DNA from: Hypsibius dujardini
Taxonomy: Eukaryota; Tardigrada; Eutardigrada; Parachela; Hypsibiidae
Direction of reading: 5' to 3'
Assembly (NCBI GenBank): GCA_001579985.1
Contig: LRSR01012301.1
Location: 1 to 50,720, forward strand
DNA length: 50,720 nucleotides
Within the stretch, counting starts at the first letter, position 1. Each line of letters begins with the position of its first letter. The notes below the pieces were generated by a model. The model made no database searches. It was not told where the DNA came from and worked only from the letters and a program-made list of their open reading frames with translations. A program made the translations under genes and the position numbers. Below are positions 1 to 10,831 of the stretch, in pieces.

Positions 1-2238
1 GCTCTGAATGTGGCCAGTCCGACCGCTGATGAACCGGTCAAACGCGCCTTCCACCCCTTTATGCGTGGCCTGGCTGGTAATACATCAGAGAGCATGCATA
101 AATAGGAACCGACTATTAGCAAAACAAATACTCAGAACTATTTTTTGACACAATTTTTTGACACCTTTTTTGACACAATTTTTGACACTTTTTTTGACAC
201 ATTTTTGGACACAATTTTTGGACACATTTTTTATTTGCTTTCCGAAAAAAATTCAGGCGACCATTGTATAGTTTTTTTGCACGCTCTCATGTCTCATTTA
301 CTTGTTCAACTATCGCCCCCCGTTTTATTTCCATATACCTCTTGCCTCCTCTTACCTCGCTATGACGATTGCTTTTCACTCCGGCGCTCGCATGCTTCAC
401 TGAAGTGTCGCTTTCACTCGTTCTTTCTCTCGCTTGCGTCGCTGTTGTGCGTGTGATTTGTGTGATTTATGTGCGTGTTGCTTCGCCTACTGTCCATTGT
501 TTCCATTGACCTCCGCGAGATCACAGCAACCCGCCCTCCGCGGTTTCGCATGCGCGGACTCAAGACTCAACCTTGCCTCGCACTAGTCGACCAATCAATC
601 AATCAATCAATCAATCGGTTCTGCGTGTGTGTGTGTGCACAATTTCGTTTTATCACTTCGGATTGTTTGTTTTTTTTGTGCGGCATTTTTCAATTCCATC
701 TGGATTATTTTGTTCTCTGTCGTCGGCATGATCCGCAGCGCAACACTCGCGAGTTAGTGTCGCTAAAACGTCTGCCTGACTTTTGGGACCTTTTTTCGAC
801 ACATCTTAACAGGAAACCGTTTTGTCTGCCTTTTTTTGTTTCTTTTCTTTTTCTGCTGAAATCAATTAAAATCAAGTTTAATTTGATCATTAAATAATTT
901 AAATTTGATATAATAATTTTTACTTTTAGCGTAGTAGATATTACTTCTTTATAAATATTAATATTAATTCTTTTTCCCATTAAATATTTTATTTCTCTTG
1001 CAGCCTGGCAGGCGCGTTCGGCGGAAGAGGCGGGGCAAGAGCGGTCCGCCAGTCAACGCCTGGTGGGTAAACTGACGAGCGGATCATCCCGCTACGCTTC
1101 CTTCATCGACCAACTGAACTCAAGCATGGCCCGCGGAACACAACCCTCCCCGACCGCGCCCTTAGCCATGCCTGAGTTAACCGAAGAACGAGAGAATGAC
1201 ACACACTCTGCTTCGGGGCTGGGAGATGCCTGGAGCAACGGCACCGCGCCTTCGCTCAAATCCCCGAGCAGTCACGATCGACAGTCCTTGTTGAAGCAGA
1301 AGAAACCGAAAGTGCCGGATCGGTATGGATTCCGGAGAGTCGTGGCGCCTTGTCTGCCGCCAACCGTTCCCGCGCATCATTTGAGTCTTTCTCAGGAAGA
1401 AAACGATCCCGGTAAGTGTGAGGAAGAAGAAGAAGAAGGATTCTTTTTTCCGCACGCTTTTCTCACCTCTGCTTTTTCCCCTGCTTGATTGATTGATTGA
1501 AACGATCAGTTGTCGCAGCAGTTTTCGGTTTTGAGATTTTTTGTCTTTGTCTTGTTGTTTCTTGAAAAAGCTAAGCGCTTGATGAACTTCAATCATTTTT
1601 AATGAGAATTTTGACTTTTTGACTTTTTGGCTTAAAATAATGGAAAATTACGTTTAGTTCAGCTTCACTTTCTCTGTTGCGCTTTTTTGATTTTTTGTTG
1701 CGTTCTTTTGCGTATTACGTTTTTCACTTCCGTTCTTGAAGCTTTTCCGATGCGCGCCTCACTGCCTGAATTTGTGGACAAGGCCTCGCCGTCGGCCAAG
1801 TTGCAGCACGTAATGTCGCCCCTTGACGACAATGTGTTCTTTGCGTCCAGTGAGTTTGTTTTCCTTCTCTCGCTTCTGCCGGCTGCGAATGCACAGTCGC
1901 TTTTAGAGTCCAGCTCTCATGCCTGTCTCCATGTTTCTTCCCACAGCTCTTGACGAGGAGCTTAAAAATGGCCCGGCGAAGCCCTCGGTAAGCCAATTTG
2001 TCTGAAACGCAATGTCTGTGTGTGATTTGTGCTGTTATTAAAATGGAACAATTTTGCAGAAATATTCATCCAAACCCAAACGGGAGAAAGAGAATAAATC
2101 GTCGGTCAAAAAGTCCAAGGATGTAAGTCTGGGCACAGACAGACACAGAGACAGACACACAGACACACAGAGAGACACATAGACACACAGACAGACACAC
2201 AGACACACAGACAGACACACAGACAGACACACAGACAC

Positions 2239-2269
<31 letters not shown>

Positions 2270-3012
2270 CACAGACAGACAGGCAGACAGACAGACAGGA
2301 AGGTAGTCAGTCAGTCTAGAAGTTTTCATTGGTTCATTGACCTGCCCCTTATTTGAGGACAATTTATTTTGCTTACCTTTCAGAAAAAGAAGAAAGCAGA
2401 GCCAACCTTCGAACATTTTGCGCAGTCAGCGGATAATCCCATTCCTCTGTTCATCGAGAAATGTATCAAATTTATCGAATCCAGGGGTAGGAACTATTTT
2501 TTGGTTTACGGTATTTGTGTTAGTATCACTTTAAATTTTTTTTTTCATTTACACCGACAGGTATTGACACGGAAGGCATTTACCGGGTCTCTGGCAGCCG
2601 AATGCACGCCGACGAGCTGCTGCGCAAATTCCTCAGCCATCCGTCCTCGGTGGATCTGTACGCTATGGATATCCCCATCTACAACGTAACCACCGCTCTG
2701 AAGACCTTCATGACTGACCACACCCCTCCTGTGATTCCGCAGTCTGTAGTTGATGAACTGCACGATCTCAGTTGTAAGTTACCGATGCCTGTCTCATTGG
2801 GTTATGCCTTCAAAGAGCGTGCAGTAGAATTAGATGTACGAATGTATTTATATTTGCAGTTGTTGCCGACAAAGCCGAGCGCATCCAGATGATCAAAGCC
2901 GCTCTTGCTCATCTATCTGCTACCCATTTTCAACTACTGAAATACATGTTCGCCCATTTGCGCCGGTACGTCTGTCTGTCTGTCTGTCTGCCTGCCTGCC
3001 TGTTTGTCTGCC

Positions 3013-3049
<37 letters not shown>

Positions 3050-3051
3050 GC

Positions 3052-3082
<31 letters not shown>

Positions 3083-3670
3083 CCTGTTTGTCTGTCTGTA
3101 TGTCTGTCTGTCTGTCTGCCTGTTTGTCTGCCTGTTTGTCTGTCTGTCTGTTTGTCTGTCTTTGTAATGGGTGAAGTAATCTTTTGCAGAATATCCGACA
3201 ATAGCAAAAAGAACAAGATGGACTCCAACAACCTGACCGTCTGCTTGTGGCCTACCCTCTGCCCGATCGAACTGCCGAACGATATGGCTCGGTTCGAAGG
3301 CATCCGCGTCGAAGTCTCGGAGATCATCTCCGCTCTCATCGTCGACTACGACCGCATCTTCCAGCCGAACCATTCGCCCTCCTCGACCCTCCTGACGACG
3401 ACGACTCCGCACCACCACCAGCATCCCGCCTCGGCGGTGATTGGTTCTCCGCCGTCACATCTGGGCGCCATTGCTCAAGAAGCCGCTGAGGCGGTCCGTC
3501 AGCGAACCGTCACGCGCCACTCCTCCGCCGGCAATTCCGCATCTTCCCTGCCGGCCTCACCGCCCTCCTCATCCGGGGAGACCTCCTCGAACGCCACCAG
3601 TTCGTCCTCGTTGAACGTCAAAGCCGGCGGCGGTTCGCTGGTCGGCAGCCTGAAGAGTGTGCAGGTCTGA
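1..3670 (+). CDS. RhoGAPp190: p190-type Rho GTPase-activating protein, 3' part
   Basis: Last 532 codons of a multi-exon gene that continues left of the window. Exons read as 1-76, 1004-1411, 1742-1849, 1947-1987, 2060-2122, 2384-2486, 2561-2773, 2860-2965 and 3190-3670; phases join without a stop and each intron has GT and AG ends. The RhoGAP domain covers about residues 242-430 of this part. Its arginine finger is R275 in GIYRVSG, and the later [10 protein letters not shown] block matches the NLxxxxxPTL helix of the family. The spacing and wording ([14 protein letters not shown], then TEGIYRVSG) fit the C-terminal domain of ARHGAP5/ARHGAP35 and fly RhoGAPp190, which stimulate GTP hydrolysis by Rho at the membrane and cytoskeleton. 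A Lys-rich linker precedes the domain; a Ser/Thr/Ala-rich tail of about 100 residues follows. The N-terminal GTPase-like and FF domains of the family would lie outside the window, so the p190 assignment rests on the GAP domain alone. Confidence 0.85.
77..1003 (+). other. RhoGAP intron with simple repeats
   Basis: A 927-base intron with no coding content I can support. It holds a T-rich tandem array of a 13-18 base unit like TTTTTTGACACAA (about 143-232), a (TCAA)n run at 589-615, and an AT-rich 3' third before the acceptor tttctcttgcag. Confidence 0.7.
2127..2313 (+). repeat. CAGA/CACA microsatellite in RhoGAP intron
   Basis: Degenerate tetranucleotide and hexanucleotide tract of CAGA and CACA units filling most of the 2123-2383 intron. 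Confidence 0.9.
2971..3165 (+). repeat. TCTG microsatellite in last RhoGAP intron
   Basis: About 195 bases of TCTG/CCTG/TTTG units filling the last intron (2966-3189), between the exons for the middle and end of the GAP domain. It is the reverse-complement type of the tract two introns upstream. Confidence 0.92.
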
Positions 3671-4596
3671 GGAACGGTCACGCCGCCCGCACACATTTTT
3701 ACCCGTTTGCAGTAACTTCTTTGGAGATCTTCGTTTGTGGAGATCTTCGTTTTTTTTTCGGGAGCACGGGAAGTGTTTTTGAGGTTTGGTGATTTTTCTC
3801 CTTTTTTTCCTGCAATATGTGAAGTTTGAGGGAAGACAGATTCCTTATAGTGTATTTGTAGTTTTAACGTTTCCTCCCTTTTTTTGGTTCCTTTTAATGG
3901 CCCCACGTTGCTCCGAATGAGCGGCACGTTCTTTTACGCGGCTCTTTTTCCAGAAGGTTTTCAGAGAAAAACTATTCCCAAAAGATGTTCAGGTCTTATG
4001 GAATTCCCGAGTAGCACACTCATCGACGCCTCATAAGATTGCCAAATGTGTTTTTTAATTGTGCTAATCTTTCTCTGTGGCTTATTATCGTTTTGATGGG
4101 GGAAATTGATCGGTTTATTTTGGTTCAATCAGTCAATCAGTCTACCGGAATAAGTAATTAATGATGCCGCAAGTTGAATTAGAAACTGAAAGAGTTATTG
4201 TAATTTCACGCATCGCCGCCAGCCAATTCTCCGATGCCAAATGACACGGAAATTCAATTCTTCTAATCGGGACGGTCAGACAATCTGGCGTTGTGAAGTT
4301 TGGGAAATTAAAAGACTTCGTGCCCTCGTGTCCTGTCCTCAACAAGTGCCTTCGCACTGCAAAACGACGTGAGAAACTGCCAAACAGCGATAGACACAGG
4401 AAAGTGGTATAGATCCGTAGGCAAAGAGGATGAAATAAGAACACCACTTGGAGGAGGAGCAGTAGGAACAATCTCCGGACAGCTACAGACACAACTGCTG
4501 CACACTTATCAAAAAGTATGAAATCAGGAATGGTTCTCTACAAAATTCTCTACGACTAAATATATTCAATATTGCTAAATGACGTTTTGGTTGTAA
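3671..4596. other. Intergenic tail between RhoGAP and first 4-TM gene
   Basis: Presumed 3' UTR of the RhoGAP gene and, from the other side, of the converging minus-strand four-membrane-segment gene. T-rich tracts at 3750-3800. No canonical AATAAA was found near the RhoGAP stop. About 4320-4510 recurs at 12440-12605 and 15800-16000 as part of the duplicated unit. It has an open plus-strand frame in two copies, but the changes between them are mostly amino-acid-altering, so I do not call a gene. Confidence 0.6.
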
Positions 4597-5253
4597 TCAT
4601 CCGGCGCGACCAAAAACTCGCCACATCCCCTTCAGCATCTTCTTCAGGCTACGAAGGATCTTGCGCTTCGCTGAGGTCGGTGACTGGGCTGAATCTATCT
4701 CTCCGTTTGCCTCTACGTCTGGATCGACGGTTCCTCCATTCGTCGGTTGATCCGTTTTTGTGGTGGCGATACGATTCTGGATCAGGTTGTCCCATTCCGC
4801 CAGCAAGTCCATGCTGTGGATGCTGGTCAGGACGAGGTGATACCACTGAACCAGAAGGAACACGACCAGCCAAATAGCGATCGTCATCCGGGCCACCTTC
4901 TCATCATCGTTGGATTCCGGTAGTCCGAAGCTGCATTTGAATGCGAAGAGGGCCGTCAGTCCAGCCATGATGTTGACGACCAGATGGGCGTGGATCAGGC
5001 GACGACAGTATCGTTGGGTCTTCATCCAGGCGACGGTGTTGGCGCCAATCTGGGGCAGCTCAGACGGGCATTTGAAGAGGAAAACTGTGGCCAAGACGAC
5101 GTCGACGAGCTCCCACGTGCAGCAACCCAGCATTGTCACCATGACGTCGTTCGTAGGATCTAAACAAACAGGTATAGTAAATATAGGAAACAATCAACAT
5201 GCGAACAGACAGATGTATACCGGGAGACGGTCTGACTCAGACTCAATACTGGC

Positions 5254-5312
<59 letters not shown>

Positions 5313-5600
5313 ATGGAGAAGGAACTGACTGTTGATAATATTTCCTGTAAGGCACTTACCGTTGAACCATTTACAGATGATGAATAACAAGCTGAATCCG
5401 ATGGCACAGCGATGAATTGCACTCACAATCATTTCTTCCTGGATGATCGGGAACATTTCACTTGGGATGGGCGTTACGGCGTTGTCTGGCTGAGTTTGAG
5501 CGTCGTCGAATTGCTTTGTAGAGTGTGGTTCCTTGCGATCAGCCCGGCCGTAAGCACAGCCAAGCTCCCCAGTCAGATTAATCGGCGCTTCAGTAGTCAT
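4597..5600 (-). CDS. Four-membrane-segment orphan protein, copy 1
   Basis: Two exons, 5600-5360 and 5159-4597, separated by a 200-base intron; product 267 aa. I do not recognise the family. An N-terminal soluble stretch of about 55 residues precedes four hydrophobic segments at about 60-78, 87-109, 136-156 and 172-192. A charged C-terminal tail ends in a basic amphipathic stretch (about 245-267). The motif FKCPSELPQ after segment 2 is echoed by FKCSFGLPE after segment 3, which hints at internal duplication and a cysteine pair. Other marks are GCCxWELVD entering segment 2 and SIHSMxLLAEWDNLI after segment 4. The ATG at 5600 is chosen because it lies in AAAAATGACT and all three intact copies keep it; the frame is open further upstream. 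Same-strand copies lie at 12.7 and 16.1 kb. It is probably an integral membrane protein, but its function is unknown. Confidence 0.72.
5252..5310 (-). repeat. CAGA microsatellite in 4-TM copy 1 intron
   Basis: Near-perfect (CAGA)n on the plus strand, TCTG in the transcript, inside the intron 5160-5359. Confidence 0.95.
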
Positions 5601-5669
5601 TTTTGCTGAAGAAGTGGCTTTTCGAGAGGAGAAAGGCGAATTCGAAAAAGTGGAAAGACTGTAATGAAC

Positions 5670-5695
5670 GAGGTAGTCCGTATAAATACATGTGT
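5670..5695 (-). promoter_or_regulatory. Putative TATA element of 4-TM copy 1
   Basis: On the coding strand the stretch reads ATGTATTTATACGG, about 80 bases before the start codon. A matching block (TGTATTTATATGG) precedes copy 3 at about 17158-17180. Copy 2 lacks the block. Promoter role is inferred from position and conservation. Confidence 0.45.
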
Positions 5696-5984
5696 CGCTC
5701 GACGACAGCCGCATACGACTCCGGCTTCGCTTATCGGAGCAGTTGAACAAGTGAATATCAATACCGGTTTTGATGTTCAACTGAATGGTTGTGGCAGTGA
5801 TTCCAACATAAAGCCTTGCTGCTGCAAATGGGCAACAAACAAAATTGTGCAACATGGCCTTACCTTGTCTGTTGCAGTTGAAGAAATGGGCCTATATAGT
5901 AATCGCTCGCTTCTAAATTGACATGTTGCAGTAAGAGAGGTGAATAAAAATGATAATTGGCGTTGCGGCGTGTTACAGGAATGT

Positions 5985-6240
5985 GTCTAGACTCTGCAGA
6001 GACGACGATATACGTACCCAGAGGATATTACTCTATCGACAAACAAACACAATCTGAGTCACTCCAATCATCAGAGTCACCCTTTGTGCTTGTTAGCAGA
6101 CGCTTCCACTTGGTTCACCGGTTGTTCTGCGTTGCGTTTGTGCAGATGTTTCTTTGTGCAGTATTCATGTTGTGGCACGCGGAGTGTAAAGCTAATTGCA
6201 CGAGTACTCGTGCAGCGATTTTCAACATGAGAACGACTCC
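5985..6240. repeat. 4-TM upstream block, copy 1
   Basis: About 250 bases repeated at 13978-14220, 17517-17765 and 26300-26405, always on the 5' side of a 4-TM copy and always followed by a CAGACA tract. It contains a perfect 16-base palindrome, GCACGAGTACTCGTGC, at about 6197-6212. The palindrome is one base off in copy 2 and shortened in copy 3. No protein is supported here. Confidence 0.65.
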
Positions 6241-6243
6241 ACT

Positions 6244-6388
6244 ATGTAGAAACAGACACAGACACAGAAACAGACACAGACACACAGACACAGACACAGA
6301 CACAGACACAGACACATACACAGACACAGACACAGACACAGACACAGACACAGACACAGACACAGACACAGACACAAACACACAAAAA
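6244..6388 (+). repeat. CAGACA hexanucleotide microsatellite
   Basis: (CAGACA)n with a few CACACA/CAAACA variants. Same relative position as tracts at 14221, 17771 and 26413. Confidence 0.95.
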
Positions 6389-6696
6389 TGCAGGACAGGC
6401 ACATAGTTGAGTTGAATTAAGTGTTTCATCTTTTCAAGTTTTGCTGCTTTTAATTAATTAATTAGTTTCATGATTTGGACGGTCTACTTATCATACCTTG
6501 TTTTTATTTGCTAATAATATTTTTTTTAATCATTTAGTGAATTAAATAAATATTAATTAATTTGAGTTTTAGTCTTATTAATTTATTGTAATGTCGCAAG
6601 GACACAAACTGTCGAGTGTATTTTCTTTGTTTTTGATAATGTAACAGTAAAACATGAATTATAGTGTTTATTTTACAGCACAGCGTACTACACAGC

Positions 6697-6951
6697 TGCC
6701 TTAGTTGACGGCACGGGTGGCTGTGCAGTCGTATAGTAAGCAACAGAATTGTGTACAGATTGCCGACAGCACTCGCGTATCGAGGAGTTCGCCCGGACTG
6801 CTGAACCCTTGCATGTCGCACTGGAAAATGGCATCGCGGTTGCAGACCCACTTGATCAGGCGATATTGCCGAAAATCTTCCGGCGCAGGCTCATCTGCAA
6901 AGCTTGCATGAGCTAACTCTTCAGCCAGCTGGTCCGGCGAAGAGACGCTTT
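6697..6951 (-). pseudogene. Unassigned exon-like reading frame
   Basis: A minus-strand frame runs open for about 84 codons from a TAA at about 6951. It has no ATG at its start, so it would be an internal exon or fragment. The product is rich in ordinary residues and includes DEPAPEDFRQYRLIKWVCNR and QCDMQGFSSPGELLDTRV, which look coding rather than random. It sits between the 3' flank of the duplicated unit and a kinase-like pseudogene, and has no counterpart at this point in the other units. I do not recognise the family. A fragment of a host gene dropped in at a duplication junction is the likeliest reading. Confidence 0.35.
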
Positions 6952-6964
6952 ATGCAGCCGGCAC

Positions 6965-7575
6965 GATATCGGTTGGTCTGACTTGGACGCTGGATGTACC
7001 CTCAAATAAGACACGTGACAGGCTTATAACACGTGACATGTGTTCGCATGACTGCTGGCCAATGCTGGCACGTCGGAAAATTCTGGGTCCTCAGGATTCG
7101 CCATAGGAGCACTCCATCCTTGAGAGTGTCCGTGGTTGGGATCTTGAGTCATGCAAGAGTTCTGGAAATCGTTTAGTTTAGATTAATGTTGATCCAAGAT
7201 TCTAGATCGAATTCGCCTGGATCTACGAGATTTTCGCTGATCGGAGCAGTCGATCCATGAGACAATCCACAGGCGGAATCTTGTGCCATTAAGGAGTTCT
7301 GGAAACCGTCCCAATGACTGCTGTCCAAGGATGGCGCACAGAAGAGAAGGTCGCCGATACCTTCAGCCGGGGCGCTGAGATCCCGAGGTCCACCGGCAGC
7401 GGGAGCTTGAGGGAGATGAGAGTGCTCCAGGAAACTACCCGTGTTGCTTGCAAATGCAGCATCCTGCAGGCATGGGGCTGCAGTCGTAGCACTTGGTTCC
7501 TAGTACCATCGACCGGAAAAGAGGTAGGGCAATTTAGAGTTCTGAACGTTGTTCACAGGCAGACAGAAATGCAGA
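6965..7575 (-). pseudogene. Kinase-like gene, C-terminal tail fragment (unit 1)
   Basis: Matches the last exon of the intact gene at 19062-19913 over about 400 bases (7150-7560) and continues into sequence shared with 28.15-28.45 kb. The tail repeat DGFQNSLMAQDSACGLSHGS is present. The frame then meets stop codons after the second repeat, and exons 1-3 are absent. The fragment ends at a short CAGA run and the edge of a mariner remnant. Confidence 0.75.
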
Positions 7576-7576
7576 C

Positions 7577-8294
7577 TGACAGACAGACACAGATAAAAAG
7601 ACAGGTGCAGGGACGTCCATCGTCATCACCGTTTTTACTATATGCTGAATAAAAAGCACAGCGTTAACCTTGACTTTGGGATCTAGCACGTAGAGTGGAG
7701 TATGTCCACGCCAGCTATAACCCATGGCAGTCATCCGCTGCTTGGCCATGATGGCTTTCCGACTTTCACGGGCGCTGGTTTCTTCCTGTTTTCTGGTTTA
7801 TTCGGACGATAGAATCCATCGCGGAACGCATTTGACCATCCAATGGAAGCATTGTCTCGTCCATGGATACAACGTACTGTAGTTTCTCGTCGTCAATGAG
7901 GGAGTGGAAGTGTTTATCCCCTTTTCCGCGTTGTTTAATGGCGGCCTCTGTGAGATGATGAACGACGTCCTTTTTGATGCACGTCGTATCCAAATCCCCT
8001 CGAGTCAAGCGACTAATTGAAGCCTGAGAGACACCTACGTTGTTGGCCATATCGCGCTGGGTCAGCGGATTATCCGAATCAATGATTTTCTTGATCTTCT
8101 TCACTTTTCTCGGCGTCAGTATATGGGAAATTTATAATATACGCCATCTTTTTCCCATTTACAGAGGCAGGCACTGGAGGAGTCATGGCAAAACTGATTC
8201 TGAAAGTTTTCACGTTTGCTAACCAAAACAAGCAGTTGCGCCACAATTAAGCTATTGCGATTACTAGGTATCCATGTGGTAGTGAATCACCCTG
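7577..8294 (-). mobile_element. Tc1/mariner remnant, right end present
   Basis: Right terminus reads CAGGGTGATTCACTACCACA inward from 8294 and is followed by TA (8295-8296), as expected for a mariner. Minus-strand transposase pieces: a helix-turn-helix part with VGVSQASISRL, then KLQYVVSMDETML around the first catalytic Asp/Glu site, then after a frame break GYSWRGHTPLYVLDPKVKVN, which matches the mid-domain of mariner transposases. The far end is truncated at the kinase-like fragment and a CAGA run. Confidence 0.75.
7766..8104 (-). pseudogene. Mariner transposase fragment
   Basis: A 112-codon open piece of a mariner-type transposase: DNA-binding helix-turn-helix then the start of the DDE/D catalytic fold (residues about 75-90, VVSMDETML). 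Reading continues in another frame at 7640-7760, so the gene is broken and could not make active transposase. Confidence 0.75.
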
Positions 8295-8478
8295 TATACA
8301 TTATTTATACAAATTATTTATCTATTATTTATTTATTTCACTTATTATTATTATTATTTATTATTATTATTACATTTTTTTTCAAATACGTTTAGTGATT
8401 TAAATTTAGAATGTGCTTGTGCGTTTGTGTTGTGGGGTCTGTGTGACTTTAAATAAAATTGTGGATCAATCAACTTAC

Positions 8479-8858
8479 GTCACGGACTGCGGTAGGGAGG
8501 CTGCATTTTGTCCGCTCGCTGAATCTACATGTAGCCTTTCCTTGACGGCTGGACAATAGTCGAGGAGTAAATTAAGCCAATTATCACTAGCTAGGAACTC
8601 GGGAAATCCTATGTCTCTTGCGAGCTCCAAGGCGCGGTCCTTGACATCTTTGCGTTTCAGCACTATGTTCTGTTCGCGACATGACACCGCCCATGCATTC
8701 AATAGAGTGTCGAGCTCAGTGTATGCGCGCTTTCTCTGTCGTTTCATTGTTAAATCGAACGACCCGTCCAGGTTGTCCCTATCGGACAAGCGGCCTGCGT
8801 TCCGCCGAACGGTTGCCGTTGAGACGCCGTATTTTTTGGCCGCGTTTGGTACTGTCAT
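8479..8858 (-). pseudogene. Tigger DNA-binding exon, copy A
   Basis: Exon 2, 126 codons plus two bases, entered from an acceptor before ATGAC and left by the donor GAC|gtaagt. It encodes the end of a psq-type helix-turn-helix (AAKKYGVSTATVRR) and a CENP-B-type second helix-turn-helix (about residues 45-105, KRKDVKDRALELARDIG). Pogo, Tigger and jerky proteins carry this pair. The partner first exon at 9.35-9.4 kb has an in-frame stop, so the copy is dead as a gene. Confidence 0.65.
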
Positions 8859-8931
8859 CTGCCAAAAACAGACAGCAGGAAGACGATTAATGATTAATTG
8901 AAGAAATCAATCAATCAATCAATCACCACTA

Positions 8932-9225
8932 CTTTAGAGTTGCGGCCCATTCGTTGTGCATACGTTATCATACAGTAAAAGCGATCGTTTTGATTAATAG
9001 CAAAGACGTGCGAACCACAAGACCGCACGTGTTGATTGATTGATTGTGTAATTAATTCACAGTTACAGTTTTCATCTTTCCTGTCTGCGGTCGATTCATT
9101 GATTTATGTTCGTTTTTTTATAGTTTTATATTGATATTGCTCGACTGATTGATATTTTTACAGCTCCGAAATTGTTCGCTCTGCGATTATGCTAGAAACA
9201 AGCGCTTGATTGATCGTTTGATCGA
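8932..9225 (-). mobile_element. MITE derived from the 38588 Tigger element
   Basis: Both flanks match the ends of the 38588-39328 element in reverse orientation (for example CGAACCACAAGACCGCAC and CAAGCGCTTGATTGATCG), while its coding part is deleted. The left end follows TA at 8930-8931. The other terminal repeat is lost. It is nested in the intron of derivative A. Confidence 0.6.
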
Positions 9226-9740
9226 AATTGACTATTTTTTGCCATCCTTACCGGGGAATTTACTGGTATATCAGCCGTCAAATCGAGGAACTTACATCAT
9301 TCCTCAGATCGTCATTCATTTGTTAACGTTCTTCATTTGTGAGGATCTTGGCTTTTTTTCGCAATGGCGCATCCATCATCTCGCGCGTGTGTGTCCCGAA
9401 AATCCCGACCGAAAGTACAGTGGAGTAGATAAATCTCCAGCCACAGATCCAGTTAATGATGAGTAGTGAATTATTCCTAAGCGATTTAATTGTAGTCATA
9501 GCTATACAATCGTTATAATGTAGTGTATACACTCATAATCCTTTGTCCATTTAATAGAAGCATCCCAATAAATGGGAGATAGCCCCTTTGTCGTCTACGT
9601 CGACAGGCAGCCAAACTAAATGCTTGCCGAAATGGTGCAGAAAAGTGAGAAACGATAAATGCGTTAACATGCGGGTGTTTTTCAATCTCACTCAACTCGA
9701 TACACAGTACGAGCATAGTAAAGAGAGAAGGGTCTCTCTC

Positions 9741-9977
9741 TGTTTACTACTGTAGAAGTATTATTAGTCATCCTCTATATCCGCGAAGTCTTAACGAGGG
9801 GCAAACGAGAGACGATCGTTGATTTTAGGTTTTAAAAGTATGATTGCAAGGCACTTTTTGGCGACCGAGGCCGCACGATTTTTGCAGTTATTTGGAGAGC
9901 TTCTCTTCGTTCATCGGCTATGCTAAAGTATCTTTGCGTGTCAAAACGTGACCGAAGAAGCTGATGGGCTCACTCGA
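9741..9977. other. No feature recognised
   Basis: Mixed-composition intergenic sequence between Tigger derivative A and a hAT-like element; no gene, repeat or convincing signal seen. Confidence 0.5.
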
Positions 9978-9985
9978 GTATGAAG

Positions 9986-10831
9986 CAGAGCTGTGCCGCT
10001 AATTTAGCGGAGGACTTTAGCGGCCGCTGAACCCGCTAAACCGCTACGCTTAGCGGGATTAGCGTTAGCGGTCAAGTTTGTCAGCGTAGCGGCAATTCCA
10101 ATTAGCGGACGTAGCGGCAATGAAATTAGCGGTGCGGATTTAGCGGTCTTGTTGCATTAGGAAGCAATAATTCAAATAACAGTATGAGGCAAAGTCTGTA
10201 TTTCGGCTCGCCCTCCACTTGGTCGATAAATCGGCTCACTCAAGGTTTTCTCTTGATGGCAGCTGCTTGATTGTTTGATTTGCTGTACTATGTCCTAGTA
10301 TACTATGGCACTTTTGGAAATCAAACAATCAAGCAGCTGCCATCAAGAGAAACCCATGAATGAGCAGATTTATCGACCAAGTGGAGGGCGAGCCGAAATA
10401 CAGACTTTGCCTCATAAGCGTCACATGTGAGACTGCTCAGCTTCGCAATAGCTCACGTGACACGTCCAAATGGAAAAAGTGCTTCTTGTAAATGAAAAAA
10501 TAGCTAGACTTTTCAAAGCGCTATCTCGGGTGTTTAACGTTGGAGCGCGCATCGGTATTCACAGAGAACCTGCTCAATGTTATGAGATTATTTCTTTCAC
10601 CAGTGTCTAGAGCTGCCAAAGCGTCAGGCTTTTAATGACCGTGACTTTGAAAATCTGTTTTTTGGGAACGTCTGCTAGATTACCAGTGCCGCGTTAAGCG
10701 AAAGGCATCTGAAATGGATTTATAGACTAATAAAATTTACCATTAGCGGGTTTAGCGGTTTTTGCGGTGCGTTTTTTCGACGATTAGCGTTAGCGTAGCG
10801 GGAGTCTGAAACCTTTAGCAGCACAGCTCTA
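9986..10831. mobile_element. hAT-like non-autonomous element
   Basis: Ends are inverted repeats, AGAGCTGTGCCGCTAA at the left and AGAGCTGTGCTGCTAA at the right. Flanking 8-base duplications are GTATGAAG (9978-9985) and GTAAGAAG (10832-10839), one mismatch. Both ends carry many copies of TAGCGG (9999-10150 and 10742-10802), like the subterminal binding sites of hAT transposases. No open reading frame. Another hairpin element is nested at 10185-10414. hAT membership is inferred from the 8-bp duplication and end structure. Confidence 0.72.
10185..10414. mobile_element. TA-flanked hairpin MITE nested in hAT element
   Basis: Two arms of about 97 bases (10185-10281 and 10318-10414) are near-perfect inverted copies around a 36-base spacer, with TA on each side (10183-10184, 10415-10416). 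Confidence 0.8.

Larger units (their letters stand above)
8370..9740 (-). mobile_element. Pogo/Tigger-type derivative A
   Basis: Shares organisation and sequence with derivative B at 21930-23490: a 5' region (9480-9700), a first exon starting MMDAPLRKKAK (stopped by TAA after NEER here), and a second exon at 8858-8479 with a CENP-B-like DNA-binding domain. Both copies stop about 100 bases after the exon-2 splice donor and lack the DDE catalytic part. The intron of this copy carries a separate TA-flanked element at 8932-9225. Confidence 0.7.

Noticed and set aside
589-615. TCAA runs considered as CRISPR-like or regulatory repeats
   Set aside because: Simple microsatellite present at many sites; no spacers and the host is eukaryotic.
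2889-3206. Alternative reading of the TCTG tract as in-frame coding repeat of the RhoGAP protein
   Set aside because: Splicing 2965 to 3190 restores the GAP-domain helix with correct phase, and the tract has clean GT/AG borders.
2834-3424. Long Cys/Leu/Ser/Val-rich or Gln/Thr/Asp/Arg-rich reading frames
   Set aside because: They are translations of TCTG/CAGA microsatellite tracts; similar frames occur at each tract and have no independent support.
4572-5335. Plus-strand frames opposite the 4-TM gene (also at 12.7-13.2 and 16.0-16.7 kb)
   Set aside because: Antisense shadows of the conserved minus-strand exons; no splice logic or start conservation.
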